A DNA stretch of 42,758 nt from Frateuria defendens (lineage in GTDB: Bacteria; Pseudomonadota; Gammaproteobacteria; Xanthomonadales; Rhodanobacteraceae): NCBI RefSeq assembly GCF_001182895.1, contig NZ_LFQR01000100.1:1-42758 (forward strand). Direction: 5' to 3'. The number at the start of each line of letters is the position of its first letter. Positions within the stretch are counted from its first letter, which is position 1. Below are positions 9,161 through 16,865 of this stretch, one piece after another. The translations under genes and the position numbers were made by a program. The notes beneath the pieces are model-generated. The model searched no databases and was not told the DNA's origin. It saw only the letters and a list, made by a program, of their open reading frames with translations.

Positions 9161-10414
9161 ATGCTCTATCAGATCCACGAGTGGCAGCGTTCCTTGCTCG
9201 GCTCACTCAGCTTTTTCGCCCAGGCCAACGCCAAAGTGCTCAGCGACCCCGGCAGCCTGCTCGCGCAGATGCCCGGCGCCCAGCGCATGGCAGCCGGCTG
9301 GGAACTCCTCTACCGCCTCGGCAAGGACTACGAGAAACCCGCGTTCGACATCCACAGCGTGGAGACGCATGGGCAGGAGGTCTCCATCGTCGAGGAAGAA
9401 ACGCTGGCGCTGCCGTTCTGCAAGCTCAAGCGTTTCCGTCGCTTCGCCGACGACTCGGCGGCGATCGAGGCGATGAAGCGCGAACCCACGGTGCTGGTGG
9501 TGGCGCCGCTGTCCGGCCACCACGCCACCCTGCTGCGCGACACCGTGCGCACCCTGCTGCGCGACCACAAGGTCTACGTGACCGACTGGGTCGACGCGCG
9601 CATGGTGCCGACCTCGGAGGGCGCCTTCGGCCTGGACGACTACGTCGCCTACATCGAGCGCTTCATCCGCCATCTCGGCGCCCGCAAGCTGCACGTGGTC
9701 TCGGTCTGCCAGCCCACCGTGCCGGTGCTGGCCGCGGTGTCGCTGATGGCCGCGCGCGGTGAGGACACCCCGCTCAGCCTGACCATGATGGGCGGCCCGA
9801 TCGACCCGCGCCGCAGCCCCACCAGCGTCAACAACCTCGCCACCACGCAGCCGCTGTCGTGGTTCCGCAACAACCTCATCCACACCGTGCCGCCTAGCTA
9901 TCCGGGCAGCGGCCGCGAGGTGTACCCGGGCTTCCTGCAGCACGCCGGCTTCGTCACCATGAACCCGGGCCGGCACCTGATGTCGCACTGGGACTTCTAC
10001 CAGAACCTGCTGCGCGGCGACCTCGAGGACGCCGAGGCGCACCGCAAGTTCTACGACGAGTACAACGCCGTGCTCGACATGCCGGCCGAGTACTACCTCG
10101 ACACCATCAGCACCGTGTTCCAGGAGTTCCTGCTGCCGCGCGGGCTGTGGAGCGTGGCCGGCGAGCGCGTGAAACCGAGCGCGATCAAGCGCAGCGCCCT
10201 GCTCACCATCGAGGGCGAGCTGGACGACATCTCCGGCCTCGGCCAGACCGAGGCCGCGCACGCGCTGTGCAGCGGCATCCCCAAGTCCAAGCGCCAGCAC
10301 CGGGTGATCGAGGGCGCCGGCCACTACGGCATCTTCAGCGGCCGCCGCTGGCGAGAGACGGTCTACCCGCAGGTGCGCGACTTCATCCGCCGCTTCGAAC
10401 CCACCTCGGCGTAA
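9161..10414 (+). CDS. phaZ: Intracellular polyhydroxyalkanoate depolymerase
   Basis: This 417-residue protein belongs to the intracellular short-chain PHA depolymerase family, which degrades native polyhydroxybutyrate granules in the cytoplasm. It has an alpha/beta-hydrolase fold with a cysteine nucleophile, not serine: Cys183 in VVSVCQPTV. The matching acid is Asp355 in GELDDISG and the histidine is His388 in GAGHYGIFSG. These are the positions I remember for the Ralstonia eutropha PhaZ enzyme. No signal peptide is present, in keeping with a cytosolic enzyme. No PHA synthase or phasin gene is in the window. ATG at 9161 gives the normal MLYQIHEWQRS start of this family. Confidence 0.93.
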   Translation: MLYQIHEWQRSLLGSLSFFAQANAKVLSDPGSLLAQMPGAQRMAAGWELLYRLGKDYEKPAFDIHSVETHGQEVSIVEEETLALPFCKLKRFRRFADDSAAIEAMKREPTVLVVAPLSGHHATLLRDTVRTLLRDHKVYVTDWVDARMVPTSEGAFGLDDYVAYIERFIRHLGARKLHVVSVCQPTVPVLAAVSLMAARGEDTPLSLTMMGGPIDPRRSPTSVNNLATTQPLSWFRNNLIHTVPPSYPGSGREVYPGFLQHAGFVTMNPGRHLMSHWDFYQNLLRGDLEDAEAHRKFYDEYNAVLDMPAEYYLDTISTVFQEFLLPRGLWSVAGERVKPSAIKRSALLTIEGELDDISGLGQTEAAHALCSGIPKSKRQHRVIEGAGHYGIFSGRRWRETVYPQVRDFIRRFEPTSA

Positions 10415-10420
10415 GCGCGG

Positions 10421-10442
10421 CGCCGGGCGCTAGCGCCCGGCG
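10421..10442. terminator. Perfect palindrome between convergent phaZ and ltaE
   Basis: Two 11-base arms form a gapless palindrome that includes the ltaE stop codon and its last sense codons. It lies 7 bases after the phaZ stop. A very GC-rich stem between convergent genes may stop or pause transcription both ways. There is no T-run, so intrinsic termination is uncertain. Confidence 0.5.
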
Positions 10443-11449
10443 AAGAAGCCGGCGAAGGCATCCAGCGTGCGCGCGATGCCTTCGTCGTCCACGTCCAGGT
10501 GCGTCACCAGCCGCAGCGTCGGCAGGTAGCCGATGCCGATGCGGATGCCCGCCGCGCGCAGATGGACGTCCAGCGCCTGCAGGCTCCTGGCCGGCACGTC
10601 GACGAAGACCATGTTGGTGTGTTGGCCCAGCACCTTGAGTTGCGGGATCGTCGCCAGCCCCGCCGCGAGCGCCGCGGCGCGGGCGTGGTCCTCGGCCAGC
10701 CGAGCCACGTGGTGATCCAACGCGTACAGCCCCGCGGCCGCGAGCAGGCCCGCCTGGCGCCAGCCGCCGCCGAGCACCTTGCGCCAGCGGCGCGCCTTGC
10801 CGATCAGCACCGACGAACCCGCCAGCACCGAGCCCACCGGCGCGCCCAGCCCCTTGGACAGGCACACCGACACGCTGTCGAAGCCGCGCGCGATCGCCCG
10901 CGCCGACACCCCGCTCGTCACCGCCGCGTTGTACAGCCGCGCGCCGTCCAGGTGCAGCGCGAGCCCGTGCGCGCGGGCGAGGTCGTGCGCGGCGGCGAGG
11001 TAGTCCATCGGCAACACCCGGCCGTGCCAGGTGTTCTCCAGCGCCAGCAGGCGCGTGCGCGCGAAGTGCGGATCGACCGGCTTGATCGCCGTGCGGATCT
11101 GCTCCAGCGGCAGCGTGCCGTCGGGCGCGTGCGGGATCGGCTGCGGCTGGATCGAGCCCAGCACCGCCGCGCCGCCGCCCTCGTACTTGTAGGTGTGCGC
11201 GTCCATGCCGACCAGGTATTCGTCGCCGCGCTCGCAGTGGGCCATCAGCGCGAGCAGGTTGGACTGCGTGCCGCTGGGCACGAACAGCGCCGTCTCGAAA
11301 CCCAGCTCGTCGGCCATGCGCTGCTGCAGGGCGTTGACGGTAGGGTCCTCGCCGTAGACGTCGTCGCCGACCTCGGCCCCGGCCATCGCCGCGCGCATTG
11401 CCGGCGTCGGCTTCGTCACCGTGTCGCTGCGCAGATCCACCCAATCCAT
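10430..11449 (-). CDS. ltaE: Low-specificity L-threonine aldolase
   Basis: This 339-residue PLP enzyme of fold type I cleaves L-threonine and L-allo-threonine to glycine and acetaldehyde in the cytoplasm. The N-terminus WVDLRSDTVTKPTPAM is the family signature. His85 in DAHTYKYEGG should stack on PLP, Asp168 and Arg171 in HLDGARLYN bind the cofactor, and Lys199 in CLSKGLGAPVGS forms the Schiff base. Length matches the family (about 333-345). ATG at 11449 is chosen because it starts MDWVDLRSDTV directly; a GTG two codons upstream is a possible alternative. The gene converges on phaZ and is separated from the upstream tRNA by the tRNA's own terminator. Confidence 0.94.
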   Translation of the reverse strand: MDWVDLRSDTVTKPTPAMRAAMAGAEVGDDVYGEDPTVNALQQRMADELGFETALFVPSGTQSNLLALMAHCERGDEYLVGMDAHTYKYEGGGAAVLGSIQPQPIPHAPDGTLPLEQIRTAIKPVDPHFARTRLLALENTWHGRVLPMDYLAAAHDLARAHGLALHLDGARLYNAAVTSGVSARAIARGFDSVSVCLSKGLGAPVGSVLAGSSVLIGKARRWRKVLGGGWRQAGLLAAAGLYALDHHVARLAEDHARAAALAAGLATIPQLKVLGQHTNMVFVDVPARSLQALDVHLRAAGIRIGIGYLPTLRLVTHLDVDDEGIARTLDAFAGFFAGR

Positions 11450-11526
11450 GTTCACGCCCCTCGCCTTGCAAAGCGTGCAGCTTGGCGCCGCGCGAGGGGG
11501 CGGGCAAGTCACCCTCGGGATGCGGG

Positions 11527-11560
11527 CAAAAGAAAACCCGCCCGGCAAGGCCGGGCGGGT
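11527..11560 (-). terminator. Intrinsic terminator of tRNA-Lys
   Basis: On the minus strand a perfect 11-bp GC-rich stem (11550-11560 with 11536-11546) with the loop CTT is followed by TTTCTTTTG. It lies 7 bases past the CCA end of the tRNA, so it closes the tRNA transcript and separates it from ltaE. Confidence 0.9.
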
Positions 11561-11566
11561 GCGATA

Positions 11567-11642
11567 TGGTGGGCCGTCCGAGACTCGAACTCGGGACCAA
11601 TAGATTAAAAGTCTACTGCTCTACCAACTGAGCTAACGGCCC
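11567..11642 (-). tRNA. tRNA-Lys(TTT)
   Basis: This is a 76-base cloverleaf with genome-encoded CCA. The acceptor stem GGGCCGT pairs with ACGGCCC. The D arm contains AGCTCAGTTGGTAGAGC, the anticodon loop reads CTTTTAA (anticodon TTT), and the T arm contains GGTTCGAGTCT-like sequence with the TTCGA motif. It reads lysine AAA/AAG codons. It stands alone, with a terminator behind and a promoter-like sequence ahead. Confidence 0.97.
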
Positions 11643-11658
11643 GCAGATCAAGCCGCTC

Positions 11659-11687
11659 ATTCTAGGATCTGCGTACCGGTGGCACAA
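11659..11687 (-). promoter_or_regulatory. Probable promoter of tRNA-Lys
   Basis: On the minus strand TAGAAT (5 of 6 to TATAAT) lies 16 bases ahead of the mature tRNA. TTGTGC (3 of 6 to TTGACA) is 17 bases upstream of it. The position is right for a tRNA promoter. Confidence 0.5.
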
Positions 11688-11820
11688 GCAAAGCGCGACG
11701 GATCGCCGCTTGCGCCGGCCCGTGCATGCCCCATGCAGCGTCGCCGCGCGCACGCAGCAGGCATGAAGCGCGAACGCGGGCACCGGCGGAGCGATGCGCG
11801 GGCGGCCGCTGGCGAAGCGG

Positions 11821-12051
11821 TCAGGAAAGCGCAGGCTCGAGCCGCGGCGTCCGGCCGGCGGCAACCTGCTCGCCGCGCACTTCGGCGCAATCGGGGCAGA
11901 CGATGGACCCGCTGCCCAGGCAGCTGCCGCACAGGTCCCACTCGGTGCGCGCGGCGTCGGGGTCGCGGAGCAGGCCGCGGCCACGGCAGACGGGGCAGTC
12001 GATCTCGTGCAGTTCACGGCACAGGCCGCAGGTTTCGATCCAGGTAACCAT
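11821..12051 (-). CDS. Small DnaJ-type zinc-finger protein
   Basis: This 76-residue protein has four CxxC pairs: Cys8/Cys11, Cys19/Cys22, Cys41/Cys44 and Cys52/Cys55. Two of them extend as CPVCRGRG and CGSCLGSG, the CxxCxGxG pattern of the DnaJ zinc-finger domain. Eight cysteines would bind two zinc ions. No J-domain or DnaJ C-terminal domain is present, so it is a stand-alone cysteine-rich domain. Its role is unknown; protein binding or chaperone support is a guess. AAGGAGG at 12062-12068 (read on the minus strand) sits 10 bases before ATG 12051, a strong argument for a real gene and for this start over an upstream ATG at 12084. The last 20 residues are not conserved-looking. Confidence 0.8.
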   Translation of the reverse strand: MVTWIETCGLCRELHEIDCPVCRGRGLLRDPDAARTEWDLCGSCLGSGSIVCPDCAEVRGEQVAAGRTPRLEPALS

Positions 12052-12333
12052 CGCGGCACGGCCTCCTTGTCCTTGAGTTCCCAAGAGCCGCCCGGCGCAT
12101 GGCGCCCGGCAGCCGTTGGGTTCATTAGAGGGGATGGGAACGGGCGGCGATGCAGCGATCCGGCAACGCCCTGCACGAAATCGGCAAGACGCTGCGCAAA
12201 TACGGCACCAGGGGCTTCAGCCACCCGCGCCGACCAGCCAGCGGCCGACGCATGCGGACCCGGCGCGGGGCGCCCCGGCCGCGGGCTTGCCAGCGCGATG
12301 ACGGCCCCGCGCCGGCAAGCGCCGTGCCTGCGC
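12052..12333. other. Intergenic gap between queC and the zinc-finger gene
   Basis: This gap of 282 bases carries no supported gene. It contains the ribosome-binding site of the zinc-finger gene at 12062-12068 and a perfect 12-base GC palindrome at 12266-12277. No T-run that would make a clear queC terminator is seen, and no tRNA or riboswitch fold was recognised. Confidence 0.6.
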
Positions 12334-13014
12334 TCAGGCGTAGCGGGTGGAATCGGGCAGGCCGGCGTCGCGGAAGCCCTGCGCGCGCAGGCGGCAGGCG
12401 TCGCAATGGCCGCAGGCGCGGCCCTGGGCGTCGGCCTGGTAGCAGCTCACGGTGGCGCCGAAGTCCACGCCCAGGCGCGCGCCCTCGCGGGCGATGTCGG
12501 CCTTGCTCATGTGCATCAGCGGCGCGTGCACGCGCAGGCCGGCGCCTTCCACGCCGGCCTTGGTGGCGACGTTGGCGAGCCGCTCGAAGGCCTCGACGAA
12601 GGCCGGCCGGCAGTCCGGGTAGCCGGAGTAGTCGACCGCGTTGACGCCGCACCACAGGTCGGTGGAGCCGAGCACCTCGGCCCAGCCCAGCGCGATCGAC
12701 AGCATGATGGTGTTGCGCGCCGGCACGTAGGTGACGGGGATGCCCTCGCCGCCCTCCTCGGGCACGTCGATGTCGGCGGTGAGCGCCGAGCCGCCGATGC
12801 TGCGCAGGTCCACCTGCACGGTCTTGTGCTCGACCGCGCCAAGCATTTGCGCCACGCGCGCGGCGGCATCCAGCTCCGAACTGTGGCGCTGGCCGTAGGC
12901 GACGCTGAGCGCATGCACCCGGAAACCCTGTTCGCGGGCGATGGCGATGGTGACGGCCGAGTCCATGCCGCCGGAAACGAGCACGACGGCCTTGCGGGGT
13001 GACGATGAAGTCAT
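12334..13014 (-). CDS. queC: 7-cyano-7-deazaguanine synthase
   Basis: This 226-residue enzyme makes preQ0 from 7-carboxy-7-deazaguanine, ammonia and ATP in queuosine synthesis. The N-terminal PP-loop motif SGGMDS is at residues 14-19. The C-terminal zinc site is complete: Cys191 in SCYQ, then Cys201, Cys204 and Cys207 in CGHCDAC. Length is normal (about 220-232). ATG at 13014 puts the PP-loop about 14 residues in, and GAGGAG lies 12 bases upstream. queE ends 149 bases upstream in the same direction, so both steps lie at the tail of the tol-pal cluster. No preQ1 riboswitch could be recognised in the gap. Confidence 0.95.
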   Translation of the reverse strand: MTSSSPRKAVVLVSGGMDSAVTIAIAREQGFRVHALSVAYGQRHSSELDAAARVAQMLGAVEHKTVQVDLRSIGGSALTADIDVPEEGGEGIPVTYVPARNTIMLSIALGWAEVLGSTDLWCGVNAVDYSGYPDCRPAFVEAFERLANVATKAGVEGAGLRVHAPLMHMSKADIAREGARLGVDFGATVSCYQADAQGRACGHCDACRLRAQGFRDAGLPDSTRYA

Positions 13015-13163
13015 GGGATGTATCCACTCCTCGAATTCAGGCCGGTGATCCGGCCGAAGAAGCGCAGCCGGCAAGACAGGCCGGCGCGCGGAAAAAGCAG
13101 GAATGCGAGGAAGACTTGAAGAACGCGGCGCTCTTGTTCCTCACGCTTCCCGGGCGTCCGGCC

Positions 13164-13856
13164 TCAGCGCCCCGGCGTTTCGCCCCACAGCAGCTTGTGC
13201 AGCTGCAGCTGGAAGCGCACCGGCAGGCGGTCCTCCACGATCCATTCGGCCAGCTGGCGCGGCTCGACCGCGCCGTGCACGGGCGAGAACAGCACCATGC
13301 AGCGCCGGTCCAGCGCACGGTTCGCCACCTGCGTGCGCGCCCATTCGTAGTCGCCGCGGCTGGCGATCACGATCTTCAGCTGGTCGTGCGGGCGCAGGTG
13401 GTCGAGGTTGGACCACAGGTTGCGCGCGCTCTCGCCCGAGTCGGGCGCCTTGAGATCCATCACCTTGCGCACGCGCGGATCGACCGCGGAGACGTCCAGC
13501 GCGCCGGAGGTTTCCAGCGAGACTTCGTAACCGGCGTCGCACAGCCGCGCGAGCAGGATGGCGCAGCGCTTCTGCGCCAGCGGCTCGCCGCCGGTCACGC
13601 AGACGTGACGCGCGCCGTAGGCGGCCACCTCGGCCAGGATCGCGTCGATCTCGCGCCACTCGCCGCCGTGGAAGGAATACTCCGTATCGCACCACACGCA
13701 GCGCAGCGGGCAGCCGGTGAGGCGCACGAACACCGTGCGCCAGCCGATCGCGTCCGCCTCGCCCTGCAGCGAATGGAAGATCTCGGTGATGCGCAGCCGC
13801 CCGTCCGCGCCCGGACCCGGCGCGGACGGCGCCACGCTGGCACTGCCGACACTCAC
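13164..13856 (-). CDS. queE: 7-carboxy-7-deazaguanine synthase
   Basis: This 230-residue radical SAM enzyme contracts the ring of 6-carboxy-tetrahydropterin to 7-carboxy-7-deazaguanine, the step before QueC. The iron-sulfur cluster ligands are Cys49, Cys53 and Cys56 in CPLRCVWCDT, the radical SAM CxxxCxxC motif. ITEIFHSLQGE near residue 23 is the typical QueE opening, and CVTGGEPL is the SAM-binding GGE motif. The start is GTG at 13856; no ATG precedes the conserved region, and the first 18 residues (Ser/Ala/Pro/Gly-rich) look like an unconserved leader. Only 10 bases separate it from the cpoB stop, so it is co-transcribed with the Tol-Pal genes. Confidence 0.93.
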   Translation of the reverse strand: MSVGSASVAPSAPGPGADGRLRITEIFHSLQGEADAIGWRTVFVRLTGCPLRCVWCDTEYSFHGGEWREIDAILAEVAAYGARHVCVTGGEPLAQKRCAILLARLCDAGYEVSLETSGALDVSAVDPRVRKVMDLKAPDSGESARNLWSNLDHLRPHDQLKIVIASRGDYEWARTQVANRALDRRCMVLFSPVHGAVEPRQLAEWIVEDRLPVRFQLQLHKLLWGETPGR

Positions 13857-13866
13857 TGCAACGACC

Positions 13867-14766
13867 TCAGTTGGCCGACTGCTGCTGCAGCCGGCGCAGG
13901 CGTTCCTGGGCCAGTCCCGCGGCCTTGGAATGGGGATACTTGGCGGCCACCGACTGCAGCGTCGCCTTGGCGGCGTCGTTCTGCTTGAGCTCGAGCTGGC
14001 TGTAGCCGAGCTTGAGCAGCGCGTCGGGCGCCTTCTCGCTCTGCGGGAACTGCGACAGCAGTCGCTGGAACGCTTCCTGCGCCACCTGGTAGTTCATCGT
14101 CACGTAGTACGACTCGCCCAGCCAGTACCAGGCGTTGGGCGCGAGCGAACTGTTGGGGTACTGCTGGATGAAGCCGCGGAAGCCGCGCGAAGCCTGCACG
14201 TAGTCCCCGCCGCGCAACGACTGGAACGCCGTGTTGTAGGCCGCCTGCTCACCCGCCGCAGCCGGTGCCGGTGCCGGTGCGGCCTTGCCGCCCGTCGCCG
14301 GAGCCGGGGCCTGCGTTGCGGCAGCGGCCGGCGCCGCGGGAGTCGCCGCCGAGGCGCCGCCCGCAGGCGTCGCGCTCTGGCCCGCCGCGGGGGGCGCACC
14401 GCCATTCGGCGCGTTGCCATTCGGCGCGTTGCCGCCACCGGCCGCGCCTTCCAGCCGTCCAAGCCTGGAATCCAGGTCGACGTACTGGGCCTTGTTCTTG
14501 TCCTGGAGCTCCTGCAGCTGATGCTGCAGCTCCTCGATCTGACCTTGCTGCTGCTGGATCTGCGACTGCAGCTGCTGGATCTGGTTGACCAGCCCGGTGC
14601 CGCCCTGGCTCTGGCTCTGCGCCTGCTGCTCGAGCCGCGCGACGCGCTCGGCGAGACTGAGCCGCGAATCCTGCGCCAGGGCCGGAAAAGCGAAAAGCAT
14701 GGCGGACGCGAACGCGCCCGCCATGCTCAGCCTGGTCATGTTGCGATGAGCCAGTTGCCGCTTCAT
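13867..14766 (-). CDS. cpoB: Cell division coordinator CpoB (YbgF)
   Basis: This 299-residue periplasmic protein links the Tol-Pal machine with peptidoglycan synthesis at the septum. The signal peptide runs to about residue 31 (FAFPALA before QDS). A trimerising coiled coil follows (about 35-105, Gln-rich, with QIQQLQSQIQQQQGQIEELQ). Then comes an Ala/Pro/Gly linker with a short NAPNG repeat (about 112-175). The C-terminus has three TPR repeats, for example AYNTAFQSLRGGDYVQASRGF, WYWLGESYYVTMNYQVAQEAF and LLKLGYSQLELKQNDAA. The ATG shares one base with the pal stop (TAATG), so translation is coupled. In-frame residues upstream of this ATG lie inside pal and are not part of the protein. Confidence 0.94.
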   Translation of the reverse strand: MKRQLAHRNMTRLSMAGAFASAMLFAFPALAQDSRLSLAERVARLEQQAQSQSQGGTGLVNQIQQLQSQIQQQQGQIEELQHQLQELQDKNKAQYVDLDSRLGRLEGAAGGGNAPNGNAPNGGAPPAAGQSATPAGGASAATPAAPAAAATQAPAPATGGKAAPAPAPAAAGEQAAYNTAFQSLRGGDYVQASRGFRGFIQQYPNSSLAPNAWYWLGESYYVTMNYQVAQEAFQRLLSQFPQSEKAPDALLKLGYSQLELKQNDAAKATLQSVAAKYPHSKAAGLAQERLRRLQQQSAN

Positions 14767-15275
14767 TACTTCGCCGTGTAGACGATCTCGACGCGACGGT
14801 TCTTGCTCCAGCAATCCTCGTTGTGCTCGCGGCACACCGGCTTTTCCTTGCCGTAGGAGATCACGTTGAGCTGGCTGGCCGAGCCGCCGCTGGCCTGCAG
14901 CGCGCTGGACACGGCGTTGCCGCGGCGCTCGCCGAGGCCGAGGTTGTACTCACGGGTGCCGCGCTCGTCGGTGTTGCCTTCCAGGCGGATCTGGGCCGAC
15001 GGACGATCCTGCAGGTACTTGGCGTGGCACGCCATGATCTGCTGGAACTCCGGCTTGATCTCATCCTTGTCGAAGTCGAAGTACACGACGCGCTGGCGCA
15101 GGCAGGCATCGGTATCGAGATCGGCCGGGGTGTACTTGCCGGAGGTGGTCTCGGGGGCGGTGGTGGTGGGCTCAGCCGGCGGCTGGGTTTCCTGGGGCTT
15201 GACGGCCTTCTTGGAGCAGGCAGCGGCGCCCAGGCAGAACAGGGCGACCAGTGCGACACGAGCGGTCTTATTCAT
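14766..15275 (-). CDS. pal: Peptidoglycan-associated lipoprotein
   Basis: This 169-residue outer-membrane lipoprotein binds peptidoglycan and TolB. The lipobox LGAAAC puts the lipidated cysteine at residue 20. A Thr/Pro/Glu-rich tether (about 24-50) leads to an OmpA-like domain (about 62-169). That domain carries VVYFDFDKDEI, the peptidoglycan-binding GNTDERGTREYN and RRVEIVY. Three cysteines in the mature domain (DACLRQ, PVCREH, EDCWSK) are more than in E. coli Pal and could form a disulfide. AAGGAA lies 7 bases before the ATG. It is separated from tolB by 266 bases, wider than the other gaps in this cluster. Confidence 0.96.
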   Translation of the reverse strand: MNKTARVALVALFCLGAAACSKKAVKPQETQPPAEPTTTAPETTSGKYTPADLDTDACLRQRVVYFDFDKDEIKPEFQQIMACHAKYLQDRPSAQIRLEGNTDERGTREYNLGLGERRGNAVSSALQASGGSASQLNVISYGKEKPVCREHNEDCWSKNRRVEIVYTAK

Positions 15276-15541
15276 GGTGACGTTCCTTCAAAACGGGTTT
15301 GAGTTCCGACAGTCAATGACGATTACGGTTACGGGACAGCAATCGCCGGTGGTCCGGCTGTTATTTTACGTTTTCACAACACCGGCAGCCGCGAAGCCGC
15401 GGCCGACCGTTACCACCAGCCAGGCGGCGAACCGCCATGGCCGAGACAACCGGATGGGTGCGAAGGGTCGCCACCCGGGCCCATCCTTAATGCACCCGTG
15501 GCGCACCGCCTGAGCGATGCGCCACAGAAAATCCACTCAAA
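15276..15541. other. tolB-pal intergenic region with hairpin
   Basis: The longest gap inside the Tol-Pal cluster. Just past the tolB stop is a hairpin with perfect 8-bp arms (15498-15505 and 15518-15525). Nearer pal is an AT-rich patch with TAAAAT on the minus strand (15363-15368), possibly part of a pal promoter, although no matching -35 is evident. No open frame here looks coding. Confidence 0.5.
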
Positions 15542-16858
15542 TCAACGCGGCCGGAACGGGCCCCAGGCCGGTTCACGCACGTCACCATCGGCGAGCACCA
15601 GGCGCTGGCGGACCATGCCGTCGGCCGAAACGGCATAGAGCACTCCCCGCCGCCCTTCCACCGCGGCATACAGCAGCATGCTGGCGTTCGGAGCAAAACT
15701 CGGGGATTCGTCGATCGGGCCTGGCGAAACGTACCGCACCTGTCCACCCAGGCTGCGATCCATGACGGCGATACGATACACGTTCCCGTTGCCCTGCACC
15801 ATGGCGATCTGCTTGCCGTCGTAGCCCACGTCGGCCTCGGCGTTGTTCTGCCCCTGGAAGCTGATGCGGGTGGGGCTGCCGCCGCCCGCCGGCACCTGGT
15901 AGATCTGCGGCCGGCCCGAGCGGTCGGAGGTGAAATAGATGCTCTGGCCGTCCGGCGCCCAGTTCGGCTCGGTGTCGATGGCGAGGTTGGTGGTCAGCCG
16001 GGTCTCATGGCGCGAGGCCAGGTCGAGCACGAAGATTTCCGGGTTGCCCACGTAGGACAGCGACACCGCCAGCCGGCTGCCGTCCGGCGACCACGCCGGC
16101 GCGCCGTTGATGCCGCGCGCATGCGACTCCACCAGCTGGCGCGAGCCGGTGGTGATGTCCTGCACGTAGATGTTGGAGTTGCCGCTCTCGAAGGAGACGT
16201 AGGCGATCTTGTGGCCGTCCGGCGACCACGCCGGCGACAGCAGCGACTCGCGCGAGCGGGCCACCACCTGCGGGTTGTAGCCGTCCGAGTCGGCCACCAC
16301 CAGCGAATAGGTGGTGTTGTTGCCCAGCCCCACCGCGGTGATGTAGGCGATGCGGGTCCAGAAGGCGCCGCGCACGCCGGTGATCTTCTCGTAGATGGCA
16401 TCGGCGATCTGGTGGGCCACGCCACGCAGGTCGCCGGCCGGGGCGGTGTACGACTGGGCCAGCAGGCTCTGCTGCTTGTTGACGTCCCACAGTTCGTACT
16501 CAACCTTGACCATGCCGCCGCCGGCGTCGCTCAGGCGGCCGACGGTGATGAAGTCCTGCTTGAGCAGCCGCCAGGTGGCGAACTTGATGTCGGCGCCGCG
16601 CGAGGGCGTCTCCACGATCTCGCTCTTGGCCAGCGAGCGGAACTTGCCGGAGCGGTTGAAATCGTTGCGGATCACGTCGGCCACGTCGGTGGGCAGCGGC
16701 GCGCCGCCGGCCTGGGCGAAGGGCACCACGGTGATCGGCGTGGCGGTCTTCAGGCCGCCGGTGATCTCGATGTTGAGCGACTGGGCCCCGAGCGGCGCGG
16801 CGACCAGCGCGGCGGCGGCGAGGAGGAGGATGGAAAGGGCGGATCTCAGTATGCGCAT
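15542..16858 (-). CDS. tolB: Tol-Pal system protein TolB
   Basis: This 438-residue periplasmic protein contacts Pal and TolA. The signal peptide ends near residue 25 (AAPLGA before QSL). The N-terminal TolB domain (about 26-165) is followed by a six-bladed beta-propeller (about 190-438). The propeller is seen as repeated WSPDG-type strands: SPAWSPDGHKIAYVSFESG, PAWSPDGSRLAVSLSYVG, PNWAPDGQSIYFTSDRSG and PSFAPNASMLLYAAV. Length fits the family (about 430-440). ATG at 16858 begins the signal peptide directly, 7 bases after the tolA stop, so both are in one transcription unit. Confidence 0.96.
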   Translation of the reverse strand: MRILRSALSILLLAAAALVAAPLGAQSLNIEITGGLKTATPITVVPFAQAGGAPLPTDVADVIRNDFNRSGKFRSLAKSEIVETPSRGADIKFATWRLLKQDFITVGRLSDAGGGMVKVEYELWDVNKQQSLLAQSYTAPAGDLRGVAHQIADAIYEKITGVRGAFWTRIAYITAVGLGNNTTYSLVVADSDGYNPQVVARSRESLLSPAWSPDGHKIAYVSFESGNSNIYVQDITTGSRQLVESHARGINGAPAWSPDGSRLAVSLSYVGNPEIFVLDLASRHETRLTTNLAIDTEPNWAPDGQSIYFTSDRSGRPQIYQVPAGGGSPTRISFQGQNNAEADVGYDGKQIAMVQGNGNVYRIAVMDRSLGGQVRYVSPGPIDESPSFAPNASMLLYAAVEGRRGVLYAVSADGMVRQRLVLADGDVREPAWGPFRPR

Positions 16859-16865
16859 GAGGGAC

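Noticed and set aside
11613-12224. 203-residue minus frame ending in ICGPLAQLVEQ
   Set aside because: It runs into the tRNA-Lys gene; the C-terminal peptide is the translated tRNA. The zinc-finger gene in another frame has the ribosome site and cysteine pattern.
13015-13163. Possible preQ1 riboswitch before queC
   Set aside because: I looked for the short H-type pseudoknot pattern with an A-rich tail and did not find it. The gap has only a GGCCGG..CCGGCC hairpin.
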